Assembly (NCBI RefSeq): GCF_009730915.1
Contig: NC_052482.1
Coordinates: forward strand, 21,747,912 to 21,811,911
DNA from: Dioscorea cayenensis subsp. rotundata
Taxonomy: Eukaryota; Streptophyta; Magnoliopsida; Dioscoreales; Dioscoreaceae
Direction: 5' to 3'
DNA length: 64,000 bases
The position numbers and the translations under genes are program-made. Under the pieces are notes generated by a model. The model saw only the letters and a list, made by a program, of their open reading frames with translations, had not been told where the DNA came from and did no database searches. Positions 34,580 to 47,200 of the stretch are shown one piece after another (position 1 is the stretch's first letter; every line of letters begins with the position of its first letter).

Positions 34580-37500
34580 TCAAAATTTCACTTTCCTAGA
34601 TTTGCTTGGGCCTTCTATTGCAGTCCCATCATCGATTGCCCTACATAAACCAGGGAAAGAAAATTCAGAGAGCCATTCCTGAATGTGATTATCAAAGTAT
34701 ATTCATCTATCGTTTAGATGGTATTATATGAAAAGTGATATTTAAATTGTTTAGGTGGTAATATATGAAAAGAGATATTAACATTGCAGAGGCATCAAAT
34801 TGGAATAACATAAAGAAAGGAAAAATAGAAAAAAAGAAACTAACTTCTTTTTCTTCTTCGAGTTCTCCTGCTTAATGTTTAAGACTATATCCATAGCCAT
34901 CTTTTGGTGCTCCCTAGTTTGGGAATGGATGTCCAAGCCTTCTACACTTCCACAATCAATCTTACAAAGGCGACACCATCCTATACTCGCAAGATTTCGC
35001 TTACTTGAATGCCCAAAAGAGTCGATCTCATCGAAATTAGAAACCTACAAGGAAGCATAACAAGTGCAGATAAGAATTCTTGCCTGTATAAAGCAACAAC
35101 AACCAGGCAAGGACATCTCTGTGACAGATTTGAAATAACAAGCGAACTCAAATTAGTTTCCATTCAAGGTCACGAAAAGCACTCACCAAACCAAAGCGCC
35201 CTGTTTCATTGGGAAAACCATGCATGGAATAACCATGAGTAGGTCCAGATTCCCCGCTACGCATATGAACTGGCAAGTATCCAGTAGACTCCCTGGCATG
35301 TGGAGGAAAATGTCCAGCAAAGCTCCGTTCACCCATTCGTGTATCGCGATGGAGACCACCAAAACCACCAGGATCACTGAAATGAAGATGACTACGTCCA
35401 AATGCTTCATTACTTCTTAAATGCCGGAAGTGGCTGGGATGCATGGCAGGCCCATCCAATTCATTTCCACTATCACCTGGCAAGTTCCTAGAAGCGAGCT
35501 GATCCATCATTCTCATATGTTGCAGGCCATCAGAGCTACCTCCTGGGAAACTAGTTGGTCCAGGTGCATAAGGTCTAGGAAACCTAGATTCTAGAAATGA
35601 ACCATTGAATGAATCTGAAGGCATGTTAAAAGCATGTGACCGTTCACCAAAGTTCAGAGGTTCTTTGCCAAAGTGATCTGTGCCTTGTTTAGAAAATCCA
35701 AATTTTCGCATCTCAAACCCAGTGTATTCTCTACCAGGACTTCTCAGAGGAGCCAAACCACCTACAAGATGATTGCCGGCTCCGGGTATAGCACCAAGGG
35801 CATCAGACCTTCTTCCCCACTCATCATGAATACCTCCAGGTTTATGGTGTTCCCTCATTGGAAGCAATGTTGAACCACTGCTATTTGGAGGAAAGGCATT
35901 AACAAGAGGTCGGGAACCCTCTGCAGACCATGATGAAGAAATGGGACCATCAAACTTGGGAAGACTTTCACTTTCCGAATGAGTAGATTTGGGAAACCGC
36001 TTAAAATCTTCCTCAAGATCTCCCTGACTGGTAGCACGCCTGTAAGGATCATGTACAGTTGATTGGAACCTTTCTTCTGAAAAAGGTCTTGACCCAAACC
36101 TTTCTGTGCCACCGGCATGCCCTTTACTATGATCACCATTAGTATGTCGTGGCTGACCAGTCTGACTTTCAAGACCAGGAGGGAGGTTACTTGTCATCCC
36201 ACCTGCAGCAGCAAATACACCAGCTGGTGGCCCATTTGCAGGTAAAGGTAAAGGATTTTGGCCCAGAGCACCAGTTGAGGATGAGTAGTTAGAGAATGAA
36301 CCAAGATGGCCAGCCTTGGGCACCTCATTTAGATATGAACCATAAGGCTGTCTACCTTGCCCTTGAGAAGACCTATTTTCAATTACGTTATGTACTGGAG
36401 GACGCATTTGGCTTGGTGCAAATGGCGGGTCATGTAGTTGCATATGTTGAGGAACCATCCTATCAGGTGCAGAAGCCCTCTGAGAATTCATTGTTTGCTC
36501 TGACATGTTAGGAGAAATTCCATAAGTCTGATGGTCATACTTCTCACCGGGAAATGAACCAGCTGGAGGTATGCCCTGTGGTACATCTGCAATTGGAGCT
36601 CGTTCTTTAGATTGGGATGAGCTTAAAGATTCCCTCGAATCTTGAAGAGACTGCACTCTCCCAGCGCCATTGGACAACATATCTCCTTGTGCAGCACTAA
36701 GCTCCAAAACTTCTTTTGCGTCATTAGTGAAATGAGAGACCTTATCTGTGGCATGTTCAGCAACTTGAACATCCAAATTATCACTTTGAGATGACCTAAC
36801 ATGAGCTGATTCTTGAACATCTTTACCATCACTGTTAGGCTGGCTACTTTCCCTGGAATCTGCATTAGCTTTTCCTTCATCAACTGATATAGCAACATAG
36901 TCACTCGAAGTTTTTGTCTGAGCCAAATCTGCTCCCTTGGAATTTTTTGGTTCCATCTCTACCTCCAATTTATGCACTTGAGCTCCTTTTTCAGGTGAGG
37001 ACTTCCCTTTCAATTCTGAAGCTATCAACCTTGAAGATTCCTTGGCAGTAGATGCTTGATTATGATCAACAGATGCCCCCGATTGCAATGTAGAAGGCTG
37101 TGGTAGCAAAGGACCCTGCGAAGGTGTCACCTGAGCATGTTGCATGGTCCCAGATTTTACTTCAGATGACTCCGTCAAATTAGACTCCAATGGATATTGA
37201 GTAGAAATCTGCTGAGATGCTGGCTGGGGTGTACCATGACTTATGATACCAGGTCCAGGAGCTGGAACCTGAGCCTGATAGCTAGTAACTCCATGTGCCA
37301 CTGGTGGTGCAGGTACACTTTGCTGTAAAGTTGGGGCCTGAGATCGTATTGCTTGCTGTGGCAAGTAGGGTCCCTGCTGATATTGCTGGGTTGGATGTAA
37401 TTGGCTTTGTGCTTGATTATGCGGTAAAAACTGCTGTGGCTGCATACCAGCATGATGGTGAAATTGTTGTCCAGGCTGAAGGCTTGGAATAGCACTCCCT

Positions 37501-39374
37501 CGAGAACTTTGAGGTGGAAGCATTCCTATTTGTTGAGCTTGCCCTGGTACAGAATTTGGGGGTGGGCGCATTTGATTTTGCTGGGGAGGAAACTGATTAT
37601 GCATATGACCAGTATGTTGAACAGGCTGGATTGGCGCCTGCAGATGCTGAGGATGCATATGCATTGGTCGTTGCTGTGCAACACCAGAAGGTGCTGGTTG
37701 GAAGGGATAAGGCTGTGGATAAGATTGATGTCCAGTTACTGCCTGTGCAGCTGGCTGCTGCGGTTGTGCCTGCGGAATGGGTTGGCTCTGAGGACGAAGA
37801 TGAGGCTGGGAATGCGGTTGCTGCTGCATATGGGGTTGTTGCCGTGGGGGCTGTTGTTGTGGCATTTGTGAATGTAGATGAGATTGTGGTGGTAAAGACT
37901 TACTAAGTTGAGGGTTAGGCTGTGTGGGAAACTGTGGTGGTTGGGCATGGGGATGGGGTTGGGGTTGGGGTTGAGGTTGTGATTGCCTAGCCATTTGTGC
38001 ATATGGTGGAGGATGATTTTGGGGTTGAGTTGGTGTAAGGAGCTGTTGAGCAGGTACATGAAGCTGATGCGAATGAAGCTGAGGTTGTTGAGGATGTTGC
38101 GGCAATTGTGGGTAATGCTGCTGTTGAGGTTGTGGCTGAGCAGTTAGAGCCTGCGGTGGTGGTTGTGCTTGCACTTGAGGTTGGGCAGCTTGTCCTTGAG
38201 GTTGGATTTGCAGTGCAGGCTGCTGATTTTGCATTGACAACTGAGAATGAGGTTGTGATAATGGTTGCGGTTGCATAGTATGAAGGGGCTGCTGTTGTCC
38301 TTGAACCACAGGCTGGACAGGAACTTGCAAGTAAGTTTGTGGATACTGCTGGTGGACTTGCTGCTGATACTGGCCATAATGCTGATACTGCTGCTGATAA
38401 GGATCATATCCAGGATATTGCTGGTAATACTGTTGGTATTGCATTTGCTGCTGCTGGTACCACTGCTCAGCAGGGGGGACCTGGGGCTGAGCAATTGCGG
38501 CAGCTTGGGTTTGCGTTGCCTGATCAGAAGCAGCAGCAGGAGTAGAATCAGAAGCTGCTGCAGCACTTGTGATAGCCATCGAGGCAACTGTTTGTGCTGA
38601 AGGGGTTGAAGAAGCAACAGGCATTGCAGTAGAAGTTGAAGAAGGTGCTGCCATTGCAGTAGAAGTTGAAGCTGTAGATAAAGCTTCATTAATAATTTCT
38701 GACTGCCCAGTAGACACTTGAGTTAGTGCACTGTCAAGCTGTTGGGGTTGAGACTGCAAAGTCTGGGTTCAAACCATTGCATATATGTAAGTGATAAAAA
38801 CAAATACTGCTGTGCTAACAGTTGGAGCTACACTAGAATTCAGCACTTACAGGACAGCTATGCGCATGCTCTTGCACCTGACGGTGAATGATGTGCATAC
38901 CACATCTGTTGCATATAACAGGACAGTTTCCATAACTGCATTCAGGGCAGTGTGCAGTGCACTCAGTCAGGGTCCCCTGCCATTGGCACCCACTCCTGTG
39001 ATAAAGGCAGTAAACGGGCACCTTGCCAATAGCCTCCGCAATTGATTTGTTTGACTCTATTAGTGGCTGTGTTGAGCAAAACACATAGGTATTGCTAGAT
39101 TAATATCTTCATTCAAAAGAAAAGAAAAGAATCAAAGGCCAAAAGAAACAATAAAAACAAAATTAACCTTGGAATCTGCTTCAGTCACCAGGTAACCATC
39201 ATAAGGGCATGCTCGTGTCGTGCCCACGACATATGCCAAGCAAGGTTTGCAGTACAGATGGGTGCACTGACTCTGTAAAGCTTCATCCGGATAAACAAGA
39301 GTGCGACAAATCGGACAGAAATATTCCCCCGGAAGATTTTGAATATTCAGTATACACTCATTGTCAAAACCCAT
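34580..39374 (-). CDS. RING/TRAF-type zinc finger, Gln/Pro-rich protein with C-terminal C2H2 finger
   Basis: Likely E3 ubiquitin ligase; targets unknown. Exons: complement(39168-39374), (38851-39066), (35187-38762), (34845-35044) and (34580-34640); phases agree and give about 1,419 residues. The RING is at residues 20-59: C20-x2-C23, C37-x-H39, C42-x2-C45, C56 and D59, the Asp in the last position as in TRAF-type RINGs. A TRAF-like Cys/His region follows in exon 2 (GCQWQGTLTEC, CNRCGMHIIH). Residues of about 150-600 are Gln/Pro/His-rich and low in complexity, the rest is Ser/Gly/Arg-rich and probably disordered. Exon 4 holds a C2H2 finger (CRLCKIDCGSVEGLDIHS, then H), and the tail is basic (KKKKK). 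Exon 3 has two acceptors 9 bp apart (start 38762 or 38753), both in frame. The 3.6-kb exon is fully open, so the gene looks intact. Open frames antisense to the Gln-rich part are artefacts. Confidence 0.88.
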
Positions 39375-40645
39375 GATAATGGCAAATCGACCACTTCAGC
39401 GAGCAATATATGATTGGCCCACCTGCACACAACTAGACCTACTAGTGTCACCAATTTATTCTAGAATTATGATGAAGAGATTAACACTTGCAAACCCATA
39501 AAATGAATATAAAATATTTGAATTCAATAGCTATCAAGCCTACAATGTGATATAAACACATGATCTCTCTCTTCGTTATTTGGAGTGTAACCAGTTAGTT
39601 CATTCCCCACCTATAATCCTAAATCAAATCAGGGCTGGAAAATCACAAGCCCGCCAACTCCGTTTGTCCTTGAATCAACTCACAAATAGCACCACTAAAT
39701 AGTCACCAAATTATCCCAAATATATTAAAAAGGATCCAACTATGAGGCCAATTCTTACAACTAATATAAAAAAAATACCAACTTTGGCCCATCCCATAAC
39801 GCACAGTTTTGCTCAATAAAAGAGGCCTACTCGGCTACTCGCATAAGGGACAGAATCCTAAAACAAGGTATCACATCCCTTCTACCAAAAAATCACAAAC
39901 AATTGAAGCAGAGATAAAGTTCTGGTTAAAGAATAAAATTTCAAAACTCAATATGAGATTTAAGAGTCTGTAGTATCATTAACATCAACAGGTCCATCAG
40001 GGGAGAAACTATAGGCCTTCAATGAGTTGAGAGACCACAATAAGTAAGGACAAGAGAAAATACCAGTTATCGGTGCATCCATGCCCACAGTGATACTTCC
40101 AAACAAACAGATTTCGGATGAATAGATTCGATTTGGAAAAAAAAAATGCAAATAAAACCAAAGAATAACAGGTCCCAAGCACGAAAGAAACAGGCAAATA
40201 AAGCAAGTAAAAACGATTAAAATTAGAAAATCCAGGGAATAATAAAAACAACTATATCATCCTCGTTAATGGACCTAGGGTTAGGCTCGGATGGAATCCG
40301 TCATCCAGCAATGACCTCGAGGAAGGAGATAAACTCCAATCAATTTGTGCATAAATATTTGGACATTCTTTCAAAGCCCTGGCGCTGCACGATGTGAGTG
40401 ATTCATATCCAGGAGCAAAAAAAAGAATAAAAAATGAAAAGAAAAAAAAAACAATTATTCATACCCGGAATCGTGGAGGTCAGAGGGCGTGGGCGTTAAA
40501 CCCTAGACCAGGATCCGGTGGTCTAGGGTTTGGGATGAGAACGAGAGACAGAGATGATGGCGGGATCCTGCAAAGAAGAGAGAGAAAAGGATGAGATTAG
40601 ACGCGAATTTCTCTCTTCATAAGCATGGGCGAAAGAAGAAGGAAG

Positions 40646-40697
<52 letters not shown>

Positions 40698-41349
40698 GAA
40701 TACAAGGTGTGAGAAACAGGGGATTGGAAGGCAAAACCAGAAGAGGGAGAGAGGGCGGTGGAAACAAAAGCGAAAGGACTTTTGTTTATATATATTTATG
40801 GTAATAACGGGGACGGTGGATCGAGATGCCAAAGAGGCTAACCCTAGCGTAGCGTTCTTTCCACTTGATGAACGGTGAGATGCAAGCGGCAATTTGTAGC
40901 CAGATCTTGGGATACAGCTTTAATGGGTTAGATTCAACCAATTTTGTTGTGGACTATGATCGTTTTTAACTGTTGTTTGGGCTCGGCCTCTGAACGGGTT
41001 AGATTCAACTAATTTTGCAATAATTTTTTGAGAAATTGATTTAGAATACTTTGAAAGCTATTTATTTATGATACAGACAGACGTATAAAATCTATTAAAA
41101 TATTCTACTGATGACTTTAGCATTTTTTACTTTTATGAAACATATCTCTTTCAAGGCAATATTGTTGCTAATATGAGAGAATAATTACCTTTTAAATATC
41201 TAATTTGATGCATAATACTGTCATGAAATATTATTATTTTAAAATCAATATGTTAACACACAAAAAATGGATAATAATGAGTTTATCTCCTATGCTCATT
41301 TGTAGCAACACAAAAAAATAAAAAAAAATAAAAACCAAACAACATGTAT
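39375..41349. other. 5' region of the RING/TRAF gene and spacer
   Basis: The 5' UTR, probably spliced, and promoter of the minus-strand RING/TRAF gene should fill 39375 to about 40800. A CTCTCT/GTGTGT-type stretch (CA)n(GA)n at 40648-40694 is typical of plant leaders. From 40900 to 41349 the DNA is AT-rich with no gene. Confidence 0.5.
40648..40694. repeat. Compound (CA)n(GA)n microsatellite
   Basis: About nine CA units run into about fourteen GA units, in the likely promoter or leader of the RING/TRAF gene. Confidence 0.95.
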
Positions 41350-41637
41350 AAAGAAACTAGGACAGAGTGAAAATGGGGGACTCGGCGGAGGATATTGACT
41401 AGCGAGCGACGATCTCGGCGGAGGAAGATGGGGGACTCGTTACATGCTGATCTCCTGGGCAGAGCTCGTGATGAAGGATGACACAACAAACCTGGAGGAG
41501 GTAGAGGGGGGTGATCACGTAGGAACTCACTCCGCGGCCGGCATCAGGGAACGCATCGATCTTCTGGTAGTGGTCGTCCTCCTCCGCGTAGTAGCCTGGT
41601 CAGGGAGGGTACCACCTTTGCCGCTGCAGTTAGTCCC

Positions 41638-44268
41638 TTGAGTGAGCAGGGTCTGTCTGTTGGGGCACGGCTTGGTTCAGACGGGGAACCGATTGACTCT
41701 CAGGCTGGCTGGGAAGTTGTTAGCTATCGCAAGCATAGCTGTAGCCCTAATTCTGATGCACCACGGGTGACGCGTTCCCCCCCGGAGGGTTTCCTCCCGG
41801 TGGCTGGTTCCAAATGGCCTAGGTCACCTCCGAGGTGTAAGCACTGCCTTCGCTCCACACACCAAACTTCGGAATGCCGTCATCGTCTATCCTGTAAACG
41901 GTGCGGTGGTGCAGGCCATGTGGCGGCGAACTGCCGAGTGGAACTCTCTTCTTCACCGAGAAATCGACGCGTCCGTCCCAAAGCAAAAGAGAGCTCTTCT
42001 TCTGTTTTGTCACCAATGCTTGCTAGATCTAAACTGGATGGGGATTCCTCCTCAAAGCCTAGATGGCAACGCTCACACTTATCGATTTCACTTACACAAG
42101 AGACGTCAAAGCTTCGTAAAGATCTGGCGAAAATAGTGGTACTCGACGTCATCTCCGGCCAGACCAGTGAATCCATTCTCCAGGAATTTCTTCCCGGAGC
42201 TCTGAACACACCAAGGGTAGATGCTGTTTATGACTTCAAAGGAAGCTCCTTCCTTGCCACCTTAAGCAATGAAGAAGAGGTTAACAAAGCAAGCAAGATA
42301 GGTGAATTGAGCATACCTTCAAAGATGGGGCCATGTGTCATCTCTATCAAGCCGTGGTCGGCGGAGATAGGCTCGGTGGGATCGGCGACCGGCAAAGCTC
42401 AGGTGCTGCTAATCTGGAACCTCCCTCTTCACTCCTGGACATGGTCGGTTTTAGTTGAGATTCTGCAGCCGATTGGAGAACTTGTGGCAATACCGCAACC
42501 CAGTAAGCCTCACAAATCCTTCCTCTCGGTCCTCGTCCGTTGCCGTCACCGGGTGGTTCTCCCTCATGAGTTTTTTCTGAGTTTTGGAATGCGAAAATAC
42601 GTGGTGCTTATCACAGACAATCACCTTCTTTTCCCGACTTTTCGACGGGATCTGGATAAATATGTGATTCATACATCACAGACGGAGGAAGTTGAACAGC
42701 ATAAGGGGCCTTTGCCGGACATTTCAACTGATAATCAACGCCGTGAGACCAAAGGAAAGGAGGTTGTCGGGATCCATGCCTGCTCGGACGATTTGGTTAA
42801 CTTAACTAAAACTGGCAACTACTCTTCGTCTCAAAGAAGCGCTCAGACTTGGAGACCCCGACCCCATATGCAGTTGACCCGTCCGGTGAGCGCTGCTCCC
42901 GGGGTCGAAGGATGCTCCTCTGATCAGGCCCGACTGGAGAGCATGGCTCCCGAGGCCTCGAAAAAATCCTCCGAGCGCCTTCCGGCGAGTGTTGCTCCAG
43001 GGGCCTCGCAAAAAATCACAGAGATCTGTCCGGTGAGAGCGGTTCAAGGTGTTGCTCCCGAGATCTCCGACGACCGGCGGGTTAAGCAGGTTGCTCCCAG
43101 GCCGGCCATGCAACAGACTGATGGTCCTTTGACTATGGTCGAACCCTCCGGATCACCGTTGCTGCACGCTGTGGACCGGTCTATGCACACATCCCCAGAT
43201 GACCATCGCGGTGTCGACCATGTACTGGTCGAGGTTGCCGAGAAGATGGCAAACATACCTGCTCTAAAGGACAGAGAGAAGGTTCTTGGCTCGACACGTG
43301 GAGAATCAGAGAGATATCCATGCCCGCCCTCTCCACGTGATATTTTGGCTCAGGATTCGGTTAAAGAACTGGACCCCGCCATGCATTTGATGGTGGATCA
43401 AGCTAAACTGGGCCAAAATGGGTTGGGTCTAGTTTATCTGGGTCAAATTGAGCTGGGTGATCACTTGAATGTTGATGATCAGGATTTGGCTCCTGGGCCA
43501 GCACTGGCAAGTCTGGGGCTTGCTTCTTCGGCCCAATTAGAGCCCGTATCCTCTGATGCTCAGATACCAGATCAGTGCATTAGTGAAGATTCGGACTGCT
43601 TTTGCAACCCTACACATCCTCCCCTTAATGTCACTCTTCCTCCTAATTTTAATTGGATTTTCCAACATGGGCTTTGGACTCTTGTTCCCGCCAAATTTTC
43701 AAAGGATTTCTCTTCTCGTTCCCTAGCAGTGGATGAGTCGTCCCAACATGAAAATCTTGAGATATGGAGTGAGGAGATTAATGTAGATGTAAATCTTCAA
43801 GACCCTGCTGCACAGTTATCTGAGGGTTCTGGACATGAGGGAGACAGTCTGGATAGCCAAGAAATGGAGGAATCTGAATCAGACTTTGAGGAGAAAGTGA
43901 AAAGGCTTCTCCTATCTGGACAAACAGAAGATCCTTCTCAGGTTACTAGAAGAAGCGAACGGAGGAAGAAACCATCCTCGAGATGGAATGAGGAGGCTGG
44001 TTTTATACCACAACCACCCAGATCAACCAAGAAGAAGGGGGTGCCCAGCACGACTCCGGAAGGTACTTCCTCCACCCCTCTTCTTATTAATGATTGGAAT
44101 GATCTGCAACTTCTAAATTACTGTAATGCTTGTGGTATATCTTTTGAGTCTTTACACCATAAAGATGAGTGTCTTACTTATTTACGTACGATTGAAACTA
44201 CTAGATCGTCATCATCGAACATAGATGCGGGAACCTCTCAATTAGGTCTCGCTTCAGGCCCTAACTAG
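41638..44268 (+). CDS. LINE ORF1, zinc-knuckle nucleic-acid-binding protein
   Basis: An 876-residue uninterrupted frame, probably the RNA-binding ORF1 protein that packages the LINE transcript. Two CCHC knuckles lie near the N-terminus, residues 67-80 (CKHCLRSTHQTSEC) and 86-99 (CKRCGGAGHVAANC). A DUF4283-like region follows at about 160-330 (VVLDVISGQ, IKPW, WNLPLHSW). The middle is a long Ser/Pro/Glu-rich segment with imperfect repeats around V-A-P-G-A/V-x (SAAPGVEG, SVAPGASQ, APEISD). Near the C-terminus is another possible metal site, CNACGISFESLHHKDEC. The stop lies 7 bases before the ORF2 ATG. Having the knuckles before the DUF4283-like part is the reverse of the usual order in many plant L1 ORF1 proteins. 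The first codon is not certain. Confidence 0.8.
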   Translation: MSEQGLSVGARLGSDGEPIDSQAGWEVVSYRKHSCSPNSDAPRVTRSPPEGFLPVAGSKWPRSPPRCKHCLRSTHQTSECRHRLSCKRCGGAGHVAANCRVELSSSPRNRRVRPKAKESSSSVLSPMLARSKLDGDSSSKPRWQRSHLSISLTQETSKLRKDLAKIVVLDVISGQTSESILQEFLPGALNTPRVDAVYDFKGSSFLATLSNEEEVNKASKIGELSIPSKMGPCVISIKPWSAEIGSVGSATGKAQVLLIWNLPLHSWTWSVLVEILQPIGELVAIPQPSKPHKSFLSVLVRCRHRVVLPHEFFLSFGMRKYVVLITDNHLLFPTFRRDLDKYVIHTSQTEEVEQHKGPLPDISTDNQRRETKGKEVVGIHACSDDLVNLTKTGNYSSSQRSAQTWRPRPHMQLTRPVSAAPGVEGCSSDQARLESMAPEASKKSSERLPASVAPGASQKITEICPVRAVQGVAPEISDDRRVKQVAPRPAMQQTDGPLTMVEPSGSPLLHAVDRSMHTSPDDHRGVDHVLVEVAEKMANIPALKDREKVLGSTRGESERYPCPPSPRDILAQDSVKELDPAMHLMVDQAKLGQNGLGLVYLGQIELGDHLNVDDQDLAPGPALASLGLASSAQLEPVSSDAQIPDQCISEDSDCFCNPTHPPLNVTLPPNFNWIFQHGLWTLVPAKFSKDFSSRSLAVDESSQHENLEIWSEEINVDVNLQDPAAQLSEGSGHEGDSLDSQEMEESESDFEEKVKRLLLSGQTEDPSQVTRRSERRKKPSSRWNEEAGFIPQPPRSTKKKGVPSTTPEGTSSTPLLINDWNDLQLLNYCNACGISFESLHHKDECLTYLRTIETTRSSSSNIDAGTSQLGLASGPN

Positions 44269-44275
44269 TTTCCCC

Positions 44276-47200
44276 ATGAACATTGTAAACTGGAATGTTA
44301 GAGGCTTAGGAAGTCCGTCCAAACGCTTCCTAGTTAGAGATTTTTTACAAATTCATCACGCGGACATTTGTTGTATTCAGGAATCCAAACTTAATACCAT
44401 TGACTTTTCCATCTGCAGGTCAGTTGGTGGCACCCGTCTGGACCAATTTATTTTCACCCCTGCATTAGGCACTGCAGGGGGTATGATTATTGGGTGGAAT
44501 AGTAATTTGCGTGAGGGTCACTTGATTCATCAGGGCATTTACTGCCTTTCGATTGAGTTCAAGAATAAATCTACTAACAGACGATGGGTCTGTACCACTG
44601 TGTATGGGCCAAATTCTCGCCAGTTAAGACCTGATTTCTGGAACGAAATTCGCTATTGCCACCCTGGGGGGGTGTTCCATGGGTTATTTGTGGGGATTTC
44701 AACTCCATTTTCACTCATAGCGACAAATCTAATGGTTGTCCTAACTTGGAAGATATCAGACAGGCGCAATTACTCATTAGTGATCTTCACTTAATTGAAC
44801 CACCTTCCTTTGGGAGACGTTATACTTGGACCAATGGCCAAGCTAATCCGATTTGGATTAAACTTGATCGCTTCCTTACAAATCTTGAATGGAACTCCCT
44901 TTTCCCTAAAACCATTCAACACTGCCTCCCCAGATTGTGTTCTGATCATGTCCCTATCAGACTTGAATCTGGAGACCACTCCTCGATTCAGCGTCCTTTT
45001 CACTTTGAAAAGATATGGTGTTCTTCGGACCACCTTCAGGATCATATTAGGGATTGGTGGAACTCAATTCATCTTCACGGATGCGGGGCTTTCATCTTGG
45101 CTAAGAAGATCACTCTTCTCAGAATCCAACTCAAGCACTGGGCTAAAACTGAATTTGGGTCGGTCAAACTTAAGAAGTTGATGCTATTACATGAGTTAGA
45201 CCTCCTGGAGAAACAACATGAATCTCGTCCTCTCACTAATGAGGAAATTACCAAAGGCTCAAATTTGAGAACGGACTTAATGCATATCCTTAAGCTAGAG
45301 GAGATTTACTGGAAGCAACGAGCCAGAGTAACCTGGCTACAAGAGGGGGACGAAAATACCAATTTTTTCCATTCAATCGCTAATGGTCGGCGAAATAGGA
45401 ATTTTATCCCGGGGTTTACCCTTAACAATTTAAGAGTTTGTGATACGAGAAGTATTGGAGATGCATTCACTGCCTTCTATCAAAATCTTTGTGGCTTACC
45501 CCAGAACTTCCATATCAAAATAAATTGGCCCCATCTCTTTGGGCCTAAATTTCATCATGACATTACCTCTCTTGATAATCCTTTTACTCATGATGAAATT
45601 AGAAGGGCTGTTTTTGAATTAAATGCCGACAAAGCCCCTGGACCGGATGGATTTCCGATCTTTTTCTTTCAGAAGTATTGGGACATTGTCAAATTGGATA
45701 TTTTCAAGTTATGTGATGATTTCTATTGGGGAAGAGCTAACTTGGAAAAAATCAATTGGGCTAACATCGCCCTTATCACTAAAAATCAAAATCCAGAAAA
45801 CCCTTCACACTATCGCCCTATTAGTTTGATCAACTCCTCGCTTAAGATCATCTCTAAGATTCTTGCTAATCGATTGAGAGTTATGATTGATTCCTTGGTT
45901 GATGAGACTCAGTCAGCGTTCGTTAAAGGGAGATGCATCACTGATAACATCATTACTGCTAATGAAACCATTTTCTATATGCAAAAGCTTAGGCTCCCTG
46001 GTTTGATCCTCAAAGTTGATTTTGCCAAAGCCTTTGACACTGTTGACTGGGACTTCCTCTTGGAGCTTCTAAAAGCTAGGGGATTTAGTGAGAAATGGAT
46101 CTGTTGGATTAGCTCGATTCTTATTTCTACCAAAGCGAAATTTCTCATCAATGGTAATCAAAGTGGTTATGTCAGATATCACCGTGGGTTAAGGCAGGGA
46201 GATCCCCTCTCCCCTCTCCTCTTCGTCCTGGTGGTTGATGTCCTTAGCACCATGATTAATAATGCGCCGCACTCGGTGTTCTTCATGGGGTGGCGCTTGG
46301 AGACACCCGCAGACTAGGATGTGCCACCGCAATTTGTCGATGATCTTCTTATTTTTAACGAATGGTGGTGGTGAAGATCTTCGGATTATCAAGCTCATCC
46401 TCTATCTCTTCGAGGGTATCTCGTGGCTCGTGGTGAACTCGATAAAACTTGCCTTTTTGTCGCCCTAAAGAAATCTTGTACCCCTACATCGCCTCGACAC
46501 AAACGATTCATCTGCTCCTGGGAACTCTCCCGATTACCTACACCGGGCTTACCTATTTCGGGGTAGACCACGAAGGCAAGATTGGGATGTCCCTCATTAA
46601 CAAAAATCCGCTCTAGGCTTGTTTCTTGGAAATCCAAACTTCTTTCCTTAGGTGGAAGGCTCACCCTTTTAAACTCTGTTTTATCGACCATCCCCACTTA
46701 TTGGATGTCGATTTACAGACTTCCATCGTGGGTGACTAAGAGCATTGACAAAATTCGCAGGGATTTTCTGTGGTCTGGCCCTGACAACCACCAGAGTAAA
46801 ATTAGGCTTGTTTCTTGGGCACGTCTATGTCGCTCTAGGGAACAAGGTGGGTGGGGAATCCTGAATTTACAAACTTTCAACACTGCCCTACTTGGAAAAT
46901 GGTGGTGGAAGATCGTCTCTGGCTCACACTGGTGTGGTGAGAACATACTGCATGCCAACTACTACAGTAATTTCCCAATGTGGAACCTTTTCCATACGCA
47001 TGGTAGACGGCGATCCTTCTTTTGGAATGGGGTCCTGCACTCCCTCCCGGCTTTTAGGAAAAACTTATCTTCTCAGATCCGCAATGGGGCGAATACACTA
47101 TTCTGGTTGGATAACTGGGTTGAAGGGCGTGCCTCTGCTGATATTTGGCCTCAACTATTCCAGGTTGCCCTGTATAAGGAGGATTCAATTCGGGATTTTA

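Noticed and set aside
37452-38600. Long open frames on the plus strand and in other minus frames over the Gln-rich exon
   Set aside because: They are shadows of the CAG/CAA-rich coding exon of the RING/TRAF gene; their Leu/Ala/Val composition is what reading a Gln-rich stretch in other frames gives.
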